From the NCBI GenBank assembly GCA_019925095.2, contig CM034395.1, positions 630,001 through 694,000 of the forward strand: DNA of 64,000 nucleotides, in the 5' to 3' direction. A model generated the notes under the pieces. It worked only from the letters and a program-made list of their open reading frames with translations. It was not told where the DNA came from and did no database searches. Positions 20,936 to 30,119 of the stretch are shown here, piece after piece. The DNA is from Dendrolimus kikuchii. Lineage: Eukaryota; Arthropoda; Insecta; Lepidoptera; Lasiocampidae. The position numbers were made by a program, and so were the translations under genes. How positions within the stretch are numbered: position 1 is the first letter of the stretch; every line of letters starts with the position of its first letter.

Positions 20936-21571
20936 CTTTTTTATTGCAGGAGTACAGCACACAGGCAGATGGCCCATTTGATGGAAAGTTTTATCAGTGC
21001 AGGAACGGAGAAAGAATACAATTTCCTGCGGCCCGGCGGCCTGTCGTAAGAGGCGACTAAACAACCCACAGCCAGGTGATAGAGTATTTGCTCGACTGGA
21101 TGGCGACCACCCCTGGTCTAGAGTATGCCGCCATAACAACCTTGTGTTGTGTTCCGGCATTAATGACCAGGTTCCAGTCTCCTTTAAGAGAGCAGCAGCG
21201 CATTTGTAGCACCTTTGGTGTTGCAAATGTCCATAGGCGATGGTAACCGCTTTCCACCAAGTGGGCCGTCTGCCTGTCTGCTAAACTCCTGCAATAAAAA
21301 AAAAAAAAAAAAAGTGGTCACCGTCGCCTATGGACATTTGTAACACCAAAGGTGCTACAAATGCGCTGCTGCTCTCTTAAGGGAGACTAGAACCTGGTCA
21401 CTAATGCCGGAACACAACTGAAGGTTGTTATGGCGACATACTTTAGACCAGGGGTGGTAGCCATCCAGTCGGGGAAATGCCCTACCACCTGGCTGTGGGT
21501 TGTTTAGTCGCCTCTTGCGACAGGCCGCCCCAACGCAGGAAATTGTATTCTTTCTCCATTCCTGCACGGAT
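20936..21571 (-). repeat. Family A repeat, split by a second family A copy
   Basis: The outer copy runs from TTTTTTATTGCAGGAG (20936) to 'gatggaaag' (20988) and resumes at 'gtggtcaccgtcgcc' (21314) to CACGGATGAAAA (21571). Removing 20989-21313 restores the normal family order. Confidence 0.9.
20989..21313 (+). repeat. Family A repeat nested inside family A
   Basis: A full-length copy in the opposite orientation, from TTTTATCAGTGCAGG to CTCCTGCAATAAAA with an A run of about 18. AAAG precedes the head and can be read again after the tail, a possible 4-bp duplication. This insertion defines the element borders. Confidence 0.9.
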
Positions 21572-21782
21572 GAAAACTACGCAATAAATGTTCCCAATGT
21601 AATATATCTATCGTATGTAGTGAAAATGCGTCTGCAATTGACACTGACACTATTCACTATAAAGATAAAGAGTTAAAGATATAAAAGAGTGATATACATC
21701 TTAGTCTTCTTCGAAGTCTTCGAAGTCTTAAGAGTGATATACATCTTCTTGGTGATTGATTTTTCCCATGACTACTTTGATC
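21572..21782. repeat. Local short duplication
   Basis: 'agagtgatatacatctt' occurs twice, at about 21687 and 21730, separated by 'cttcttcgaagtcttcgaag'. This is a small tandem event with no gene. Confidence 0.55.
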
Positions 21783-21878
21783 GAGCAAGTGAGGTGTGTA
21801 AGAATAAGCCTGAATGGCGCTCTGTTGTTCGTGCCTACCCCGCAAGGGAACTGGTGTGAAGTTATGTATGTATGTACT
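21783..21878 (+). mobile_element. RTE-1 3' end
   Basis: The last ~25 codons of RTE-1 pol ('gcaagtgaggtgtgtaag') to a (TATG)n tail. Confidence 0.75.
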
Positions 21879-22474
21879 ACATTGATTGAGATGGAATGCT
21901 CTTCCGTCTCAAAGGAAGCTCTTCCAGCGAGACTATTGTTGTTCCTCGCAGGCCTAGGCTCATTATTACTGTTGGAAATTTGTAGATATTCTTTGTACGT
22001 TTCGGGAAACGTTTGCGACCTCAATTATTGCACAGCGCCATCTATTGGCTTAGTGTTCCACTACAAGACACTTTCGAGGCCCTGTAGCCTGGAGGGCCAG
22101 TAACATTGATACGACAGCTACGCTCCTGGTGACCAGTTATATTGCTATCAATGTTATTATGATAATTTATGTAAGATTTTTCTAAATAGTCTGTCTAATA
22201 AAATAACATCGCGGGCTAATAAAGCTGACGGCCATTCCACCTTGGCGCAGGCACCTTCGCCTTGCGGATAATGACTTTCCGATTCATTATGCCCCCTTAC
22301 GCTGTGATTAGGACAATGGATTCGCCGCCGTCGTGACACCTGCCATTGTTCCACTCCTCGCGCTAATGAGTTTCTTTCCGACGAATGTTTTTGCACGATC
22401 GATTTCGGCGATTGGTAACGACTAATCACACACCTGAAGCAGGTAAGCCCATTTCAAGCTTTTTGGAAACATTT
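21879..22474. other. No gene recognised
   Basis: Less AT-rich, unique-looking sequence. Frames on both strands (up to 115 codons) match no family I know. It is a candidate host non-coding or old-element stretch. Confidence 0.3.
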
Positions 22475-22815
22475 ACATACATACATAACTTCACGCCAGT
22501 TCCCTTGCGGGGTAGGCACGAACAACAGAGCGCCATTCAGGCTTATTCTTACACACCTCACTTGCTTCTTTGACATTTATAACTCTTGTTATGCACGCTC
22601 GTCTGTTCTTAAGGCTCCTGACATCACCTTCTGCTAGTACACGATCAATTTGATCATGGAAGGTGTGTCGTGGCCTTCCACAACCTCTGCATCCATCCAC
22701 TTTTGCATTGTATATCTGTTTAGTCATTCTTTCATCATGCATTCTTTCCACATGCCCGAACCACCGGAGCATTCCTTTCCTTACCTTCACCCCGACACTC
22801 TCTTTCAGACCATTC
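22475..22815 (-). mobile_element. RTE-1 3' end, longer copy
   Basis: The minus-strand frame of about 99 codons includes MLRWFGHVERM, MTKQIYNAKVDG, the GRPRHTFHDQID block and the VVRAYPARELA end, then an (ATAC)n tail. It is a 5'-truncated pol C-terminus with the frame intact. Confidence 0.85.
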
Positions 22816-22847
22816 GGAAACTTGGAAACATTTCATGGAAGAATTGA

Positions 22848-23460
22848 TGAGGAATTGAAGCTGGTAAAGAGGCAGTCGGTCCAGCTCATGGAAAGTGGTT
22901 ACCATCGCCTATAGAGGTTTGCAACAGCGGAGGCGAAGTCAACGCATTGACACCCTTTAGGATCCGTGCAGGAACGGAGAAAGAATACAACATCCTGCGG
23001 CTGGGCGGCCTTTCGTAAGAGGCGACTTAACAACCCACAGCCAGGTGGTAGGGCGTTTGCCCAACTGGATGGCTACCACCCCTGGTCTAAAGTATGTCGC
23101 CATAACAACCTTGAGTTGTGTTTCGGCATTAGTGACCAGGTTCCATTCTCCCTTAAGAGAGCAGCAGCGTATTTGTAGCGACTTTGCTGTTGCAAATGTC
23201 TATAGGCGATGGTAACCGCTTTCCATCAAGTGGGCCGTCTGCCTGTCTGCTGATCTCCTGCAATAAAAAGAAAAAGATAGAAGGATGGGATAGGAAGAAT
23301 TGGAAGTGGCTAATCAGAACTCTAACTCATCTCACGAGACACAATTACCTCAAACTAATCGTTTCCCGTCGACATTCTGTGAGAGCGTGGTATCACCCCA
23401 ATTGCGCCGGCCCTAAGAACTGTAATCAAGTAATGATTCTAACATACCATGTCACTCTGT
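22848..23460 (+). repeat. SINE-like family C copy, split by family A
   Basis: The left part 22848-22957 has 'gctcatggaaagtggttacc' and 'gcaacagcggaggcgaag'. The right part 23271-23460 has 'gggataggaagaatt', 'cattctgtgagagcg' and 'gtaatcaag..attctaaca'. The same order occurs at 40885-41265. Confidence 0.6.
22958..23270 (+). repeat. Family A repeat, full length, nested in family C
   Basis: Head 'gatccgtgcaggaacgg', full core and tail CTCCTGCAATAAAAAG. It interrupts the family C copy. Confidence 0.85.
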
Positions 23461-23810
23461 TTATACCTAATAAATAATGGCGTTTAAGTTTAAGAAATAC
23501 AAAACACGTAAAGAGGTAACCGAGGTAGTTATTTAAGTTCGCAGCTTCAGCTCTCACTATAAATTCAAAGTGCAGTGTTATAAAATTCATAGCAGAAATT
23601 AGTTCTCGCCAAGTTCCCGTGGAAGTAAAAGAAACTGCTCCGAACAGTACAAGCCAAGATTAGTTTATATTACATAAGAACTACTAAATCACTTTCTAGT
23701 GACTTAACTATTTTCAAGTTAGTGATAGTTAGGTAAACTCTAATAATGTTGAAGGTGATAATTGATAGTGTAACAACTATTCACAATCGTTGTTTACTAA
23801 TTATATATAA
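23461..23810. other. No feature recognised
   Basis: AT-rich sequence. Confidence 0.3.
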
Positions 23811-25011
23811 TTAGTTTACCCCGCGGCTCCGCCGCGCGTCAAACTCCAGTGCGTACCTCTCGTTTTAAGAGCAGGCGTTAATACAGGATATATTGTATTG
23901 TATTTTTATGTTGGTGCTATTTGCCCTCGGAAGATTTGCTTCATTTTATATCGCAAACTGTCCCATCTACCGGGATGAATAGTATCTATGTCCATTTTCG
24001 GTATTCACACAGACAGATCGAGTGAAAGTGGCATTTCTTTAAAGATTATGAATTTTTATATCTACAAACTTGATAAATGATTGGTCCCCCATACAAACTT
24101 TAATACCCTATTTCAACCCGTTCTAGTTTTATTTATATAACTAAATATTGTGTAAACTACACAAACGACCAAAACTACCAAATCTACCAACCAAAACTAC
24201 CAAATCCCCAACCAAAACTACCACAACTACCGAAACTACCACAACTACCTAAACTACCACAACTACCAAAATAACCACAACTACCAAAATAACCAAATCT
24301 ACAAACCAAAACTACCACAACTACCAATACTACCACTACTACCAAAACTACCACAACTGCCGAAACTACCAAATCTACAAACAAAAACTACCACAACTAC
24401 CAAATCTACTGAAACTACCAAATCTACAAAACAAAACTACCAAAACTACTACAGCTACCAAAACTACCACAACTACCAAAATAAAACAACTACCAAAACT
24501 ACCAAAACAACCGAAACTACCAAAACAACCATCATAAGCTACCGAAAATAGCAAAACTACCACAACTGCCAAAACTGCCAAACAAAACTACCAAAACTAC
24601 CTAAACGACCAAATTGACCAAAATAAACAAAATGACGAAAATGGCAAACCACAAATAAAAAACCTATCCTAGTTTCCGGGATAAACTTTATATAAATCTA
24701 TCCCAGTATCAGGGATGAAAAGTATCCCTTGGCCACCCTCGGTATTCAAATTACATATGTACCGAGTATCAGCCAAATCGGTCCAATAGTCTTTCCGTAA
24801 AAGGATAACAAACAGAGAGACAAATATACTTTTATCCCGGAAACTATCCCATTTTTCGGGATAAAAAGTATCTTATGTTCATTCTCGGCATCGAAAATAT
24901 ATATATATACTGAGTTTAAGCCAAATCGGTCCAGTAGTTTTTATGTGAAAACGGAACAGAGAGACAGAGAGACAGACAGAGTTACTTTCGCATTTATAAT
25001 ATTAATAGGGA
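23811..25011 (-). mobile_element. Helitron-like element, family H (H2), with tandem array
   Basis: On the minus strand it reads A|TCCCTATTAATATTATAAATG at the 5' end and finishes in a GC-rich hairpin and CTAA|T. The body has repeated 'aaatcggtccagtag' and 'gggataaaaagtat' blocks shared with 45491-46314. There is no helicase or Rep frame, so it is non-autonomous. A long array sits at 24158-24600. Confidence 0.75.
24158..24600 (+). repeat. Minisatellite, ~9-bp period (CCAAAACTA/CCACAACTA)
   Basis: About 440 bp of 9-bp-based units with interspersed AAATCTACA variants. The Gly/Val/Phe-rich frames on the minus strand are simply its translation. Confidence 0.9.
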
Positions 25012-25041
25012 TTAAAACTATAAATATTTAAGATATATATA

Positions 25042-25352
25042 TTTTTTTATTGCAGGAGATCAGCAGACAGGCAGACGGCCCACTTGATGGAAAGCGGTTA
25101 CCATCGCCTCTGGACATTTGCAACAGCAAAGTTGCTACAAATGTGTTGCTGCTCTCTTAAGGGAGACTGGAACCTGGTCACTAACGCCGGAACACAACTC
25201 AAGGTTGTTATGGCGACATACTTTAGACCAGGGGTGGTAGCCGTCCAGTCGGGCAAATGCCCTACCACCTGGCTGTGGGTTGTTAAGTCGCCTCTTACGA
25301 CAGGCCACCCGGCCGCAGGAAATTGTATTCTTTCTCCGTTCCTGCACGGATG
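25042..25352 (-). repeat. Family A repeat, full length
   Basis: Both ends and the complete core are present, close to the apparent consensus. It follows directly after the Helitron-like element. Confidence 0.85.
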
Positions 25353-25727
25353 ATAATACATATAATGTCTTACTATAATTTGAGACAGGTAAAGGAACGT
25401 CTCGAGGTGTACAAAAAAGACGACTGAGTGACGGTGGGCAGAAAAAAAGCATTTTTGGGCTGGCTCATAGATGAGACTGCGTATTTAATTGCTACATATT
25501 TTGAAAACTATTATTCTAATATCTTAGTTACTAAATACAAGCTCGTAAATATTATTTATATTCTTGTTAAAATAAGTGCTTATTATTCCCATACTGGGAA
25601 TTGGGTTGGGAGTAATCTCCTGCCACTCTCTCCAAAATCTACTCCGACGCTGTGCCTGGGCCTCGTGTATTAGGAGCTGCGAATAAGGACTGCCGTGCTA
25701 TCCAGCATACTGCAAGGATTTTCAGGG
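25353..25727. other. No gene recognised
   Basis: 25600-25727 has 'ccactctctccaaaatctac' and 'gtgctatccagcatactgcaag', which look like part of another retroelement tail (R1-like). It hosts the insertion at 25741. Confidence 0.3.
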
Positions 25728-25740
25728 GAGTGCGGTACCT

Positions 25741-26590
25741 TTTTTTTTATTTGTTTTGAGGAGGGGGAAAATGCTTAACCGATTTACGCACAAACTGGGT
25801 CGTTGCTAGGGGAACGACACGCGTCGGTCGGGGGCGATAACACTGCAGCAATAGTATGCTCTTGGGAGCGCTCCGTCCGCGATCGACGTCACAGAATAGT
25901 GTGGAAGACTCCGAGCGTTGCTGCACGGGCGAGCAACCCCAATACCCACTAAAAACCCCCTCCTCCCTGACGACCCTGCGCTTTTTTTTTTTTTTTTTTT
26001 TTTCCCCTCTCCGGACGAACGAGATTATCCGGGCTTTTTACGTTTTTTGGGGTTTATATATATATATTGTTTTTTTATGTATTCTTTTCTTTTCTTTTCC
26101 TTTCTTTTTTTTGTCTTTTATCTTTTTTGTCTTTTTATTCTTTAATTTTCCAAAATTATTTTACAGTCTTACTTAATACTAATACATTTGTTTGCCATTA
26201 TATATTACATTTACTCTAAAACTAGTGATATCTAAGTACATATTTATTGTTTTATCTTGGCTATTTATATTCTACAAGGCACACTACATTCTACTAATAC
26301 CTTACAACCATTGCTTTAGCAAGCTTTAATTTATTACTATTTATTCTTTACTATTATTATCTTATTTTTTTTAATTTTTTTTTTTTTTTTTTTTTTAGGC
26401 TTATTTGCTATATATTTTTGTTTGCTTTTTTAATCTTTTAACTATGAAATATGTTTATATATCTATACTATTTTATACATTATCTATATATTTATGAATA
26501 TATGTTAAATGTAGGCTTATCTATCTAGACCCTGCGCTTTGAATGTGTTGGAAAGGCTGAGATTTAGTACATAGTTACGCCCAGCCGATG
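25741..26590 (-). mobile_element. Retroposed R1-like 3' end with 13-bp target duplication
   Basis: Exact direct repeats GAGTGCGGTACCT flank it at 25728-25740 and 26591-26603. The left border is poly(T), so the element is in minus orientation. It contains the inverse of 'tttttagtgggtattgggg'. A second insertion splits it at 25985-26527, leaving about 300 bp of its own sequence. Confidence 0.85.
25985..26527 (-). mobile_element. Retroposed element (family B) nested in the previous one
   Basis: Exact 13-bp repeats GACCCTGCGCTTT flank it at 25972-25984 and 26528-26540. The left end is a ~20-T tract, then the inverse of 'cccggataatctcgttcg' and 'tccggagagggg'. The remaining ~450 bp is very T-rich. 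No coding frame. Confidence 0.85.
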
Positions 26591-26603
26591 GAGTGCGGTA
26601 CCT

Positions 26604-26984
26604 AGTCTAAGACTAGCCAGGGAAACTGATTTTTGTTTGGCAAAAACCCACTTGCTACCCTCTTATTTTCTTTAAAAAAAAGTAGTTATAAATAAAGTCA
26701 TTTCCTTATTCTAGTTTTGATCGCGTTTTATTTATTTAAAAAATAAAACGTGACAATAGGTAAGTTTTAAAACGACATAATAATTTGGTATTATGAGAAT
26801 CGAGTTGGCTTTAATCGCTGTAATCAAGATAATAATTCCAGCATGGCTCTACCACGTGGAAAACCTGCAAAGAATAGAAAGAAAGAAAAACATTTTATTC
26901 AGGACACATTACAGCAGATACATTATAATTGCTAACATAGTGTTACAACTCAGACCCCGACAAAAACAAAGTCCACCTGCATAA
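26604..26984. other. No gene; possible family C tail
   Basis: 26812-26860 (gtaatcaagataataattcc, 'catggctctaccacgtgg') resembles the family C tail. The rest is AT-rich. Confidence 0.35.
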
Positions 26985-27062
26985 CTAGCAAGTAGTAGGA
27001 TTCAAACCCGCGCCCTCTGAGCCTGAAACGCGTGCGCTAGCCATTACGCTACCACGACTTAT
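26985..27062 (-). repeat. tRNA-like SINE head
   Basis: The reverse complement reads 'gtcgtggtagcgtaatgg', 'agcgcacgcgtttc' and then box B-like GGTTTGAATCC. It resembles the S1 head. With no clear body it is likely a SINE fragment. A decayed tRNA is the alternative. Confidence 0.55.
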
Positions 27063-27569
27063 ATTATCAATTTCTGATTACTCTTTAATTGCTGTCTAAA
27101 ATAACTTCTAAGTTAAGAAATTAATTATACGGCACGTATTTCATTTACTAAGATTTTAACTAGAATTTACTTCTTAATTACTACAATACCTCGGGTATAT
27201 CAATATCTCGGTGCCTTTTTACATTTGCATGTTGCTTTTAACCAATAGCTTATTCGTGAAAACCAGTCATTGGGTCTCTTTTATTAATCATAGTTATCTA
27301 GCTGTAGGTTTTTCATAATTAAATAAATAAATACAATTTTCAATATAAAATATTAACTATAAGCGAGTAATTCTTGTTCACACATATATATGGTAATTTT
27401 GTGTATGGGAAACGAATTTTATGGTTTGGATCAAATTTTGTATGTAGCTATGATTTTGCTTTTAAAGTTCATCAGTGAAGCTCATTATAGTATTTTAAAT
27501 TAAACATTTAAATAAACAATTGAACAAAGATATCATATTCAATTCAATCATATTAACAATATAATACGT
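27063..27569. other. No feature recognised
   Basis: AT-rich sequence without frames. Confidence 0.35.
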
Positions 27570-27993
27570 CGGGCTCATGTCAGCGTCGGCGTGCCAGCCG
27601 TTCTCGAACCGAACGGACTGGTCCGCGGCGATGCCAAAGGACCCGACGGTATGACTACAATTCCCTGGAGCTTGGGAAGGCCGCTTGTGTGGGACGTTAC
27701 CTGCGTCGATACACAGGCGCCTTCTCATCTCCAGGAGTCCAAAGTTGGGGCCGGTCGCACTGCCACTTCTGCCGAAAACCTCAAACGACTCAATGCAACT
27801 CTTGGAACAGGTTACATATTTGAGCCGTTTGGGGTGGAGATTTTGGGGCCATGGGGGCCAAGTGCCCACATATTATTTCAAAATATTAAAAAACGTGTGG
27901 TCGATAGAACAGGAGACCGGAAGGCTGGAACTTCCTCGCTCAAAGGATTAGCCTCTGTATCCAGCGAGGTAATGTTGCCAGCCTTCTAGGTAT
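27570..27993 (+). pseudogene. Retroelement pol C-terminus, PD-(D/E)XK-like module
   Basis: The frame reads EPNGLVRG, then GPDGMTTIPWSLGRPLVWDV (a PD followed about 15 residues later by D), PSHL, EPFGVEILGPWGP and RVVDRTGDRKAG. From memory this block follows reverse transcriptase in a class of arthropod retroelement proteins and resembles a restriction-like nuclease. A small frameshift near 27945 precedes the final QRGNVASLLG. The RT part upstream is missing. A solo LTR is inserted in its end at 27994. Family placement is uncertain. Confidence 0.6.
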
Positions 27994-28374
27994 TGTCACG
28001 ACCGAGGTGCCGACAAAGGCAAATTCACACCTGCAGCCCTGTAGAAACACATTTTATTACCTTTTCAGCAATTGAAATTCTTTTGTTTACTTTGTGTTTA
28101 AAAATTGTGATTAGAAAATCAGCCCATTGTGTATTGTAATCTTTTATGGCAGTCATTAGCCAGGTGTGATTCTCGGAAATTCGGAAAACTTGTGTACATT
28201 CGGTAATTTATTTAGTGACGGACTTTGCTGCGCGGGTTATTAAATCGTGCATTACGTTTGGACTGGTTGTGTTCAGTTATATTTGTACCTGTGTTATACG
28301 TGTTTGTATAGGTCCTAATAAACTCTATAATGATTCCAACGGCATTTTAATTCGAGCCCCTACAACTCGTAACA
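27994..28374 (+). mobile_element. Solo LTR (family T), internally shortened
   Basis: 381 bp from TGTCACGACC to ACTCGTAACA, flanked by perfect GTAT duplications (27990-27993 and 28375-28378). An AATAAA signal lies at 28318-28323. It is inserted within the last codons of the retroelement fragment to its left. Confidence 0.85.
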
Positions 28375-28579
28375 GTATAATGCTCAGCGACAGTGGTCTA
28401 GTGGGGTTGGACGGGCTTTAATATAGGTTTTTATTTTAATTTTAATTTTATAATATTTTATATGTATATATTTTTAAGTTAGGTTTATTTATAAGATAGA
28501 TTAGTTTTTAGTTTATGATGGTAATTTAGAAAAAAAAGTTAAATCTAAATATACATCAAAATATAAAAAAAAAAAATTA

Positions 28580-29006
28580 TACATACATACATCCATAACT
28601 TCACGCCAGTTCCATTGCAGGGTAGGCACGAATAACAGAGCGCCATTCAGGCTTATTCTTACACACCTCACTTGCTTCTTTGACATTCATAACTCTTGTC
28701 ATGCACGCTCGTCTGTTCTTAAGGCTCCTGACATCACCTTCTGCTAGTACACGATCAATTTGATCATGGAAGGTGTGTCGTGGCCTTCCACGACTTCTGC
28801 ATCCATCCACTTTTGCATTGTATATCTGTTTAGTCATTCTTTCATCATGCCCGAACCACCGGAGCATTCCTTTCCTTACCTTCACCCCGACACTCTCTTT
28901 CAGACCAACTCTCTTTCTTACTTCGGTATTACGAACGCGGTCCGCGAGCGTCACTCCGCAGATTTTGCGCAGTGCTCGCATCTCGACCGCGTTTACTCTA
29001 CTTTGA
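28580..29006 (-). mobile_element. RTE-1 C-terminal copy cut by Gypsy LTR
   Basis: The minus-strand frame holds SRVNAVEMRALRKICGVTL, VRKRVGLKESVGVKVRKGML, the GRPRHTFHDQID block and the C-terminus, then an (ATAC)n tail. It is the longest RTE-1 copy here. Upstream pol sequence is replaced by the Gypsy LTR at about 29005, and the missing part does not reappear beyond the element. Confidence 0.85.
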
Positions 29007-29253
29007 AGTATACGTGTTGGGAACATCGTATCCCCGATGCGGGCCCCCGCTCCACCCTCGCGGCGTTCGGGTCGCCCGACCCGCCCGCCGGCCAAGCTAC
29101 TCAGTTAATCCTGCAACCTTGTGACGTACGCATGTATGTAGGAACTCACGCGCCGGCCTGCGCGCCGCGCGTTCGGGGTTCGTTCAGTAGGTTTATTCAT
29201 TAAAACAAGTTTACCAATCAAGCTTTATTATTTCAAGTGCCCGCTATAATAAT
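29005..29253 (+). mobile_element. Gypsy 5' LTR
   Basis: 29005-29239 is identical by eye to 32179-32413. The LTR likely starts at AGTATACG or TGTTGGG (29007-29015) and ends just before the primer site at 29254. The middle is GC-rich (29031-29175). The end has CATTAAAACAAG and an AT-rich tail. Confidence 0.85.
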
Positions 29254-29268
29254 TGGCAGCCCAACGTG
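29254..29268 (+). promoter_or_regulatory. Gypsy primer-binding site
   Basis: TGGCAGCCCAACGTG lies immediately after the LTR. It is close to the Lys-tRNA type primer site TGGCGCCCAACG used by many retroelements (from memory) and seen exactly at 49276-49287. Confidence 0.7.
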
Positions 29269-30119
29269 TGGCACGAAATATAGTGTTTTAAAACAGTTTT
29301 AGTGTGTTCTAGTTATAAACTTTGCGATACCTGTGTGTGCCGATACGTTTGTTCCGCGTTTGTTCTGAGTTAGTACTCAACGCGACGTTTAGGTGGCTAT
29401 CGTAAGTCTAGAACTAAACTGTAGGTTCGTGATTTAGTACCTAATGACCTAACGTGTTCTGAATAGGTTTCTATAGGACTTGTGAGTGAAATACACGTTC
29501 GTACGAGTGTGAGTGCTCGACGTGTTTGGACTTGTTTGAACTTGTTCGGACTCATTCGTTTTTATTCAAACTTGTTCGTACTTTTGCATACTTGTTTATA
29601 ACTTAAGTTAGTACTTTGAATAAACCTAGGTACCCTAAAACGGTTCAAATGTTTATTTGTGTTTGTTTTACGTGACATTTTGATTTAAATTTAATTTATT
29701 GTTTTATATAAAGTGACTATAAGTATAAAGAACTAGAAATTAGTGTTTATTTTCATATATGTAAGTACATACGTACGATGGTTCCGTAAGTACTTTTGGA
29801 CTTATTTATACAGGACTGTACTTACCTACTAGTTGGAATAATTTTGGAAGAATAATTTTATACAAAGACTTTTTTTTTTCGTTAATTGGAACATTGTGTT
29901 TTGTGTACAGACAGTGTTGTTTTCCAATTTAAGACTTTTAGTGTCAGACTGTTTTGAACTTAGAACTTTATTTTCAAGTTATCTTTTATAGTTGAAGTTA
30001 TTGTTTATTTAGGCTACGATGAACAATTATTTTGTGTTGAACTATATTGTGTTTTCCGTTTGTCTTGGTGATCGGACAATTTATCACCGTGGAAACATAG
30101 AGTTTTCCGATTAGGCATT
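29269..30119 (+). other. Gypsy untranslated leader
   Basis: About 850 bp of AT-rich sequence between primer site and gag start. It has repeated 'cttgttcggact/cttgtttgaact' motifs at 29525-29600. It is long for a leader, and packaging signals would be expected here. Confidence 0.55.

Noticed and set aside
24184..24581. Val/Gly/Phe-rich frames on the minus strand
   Set aside because: They are translations of the 9-bp array inside the Helitron-like element.
24158..24600. CRISPR-like array
   Set aside because: Short periodic units without unique spacers, in a eukaryotic genome.
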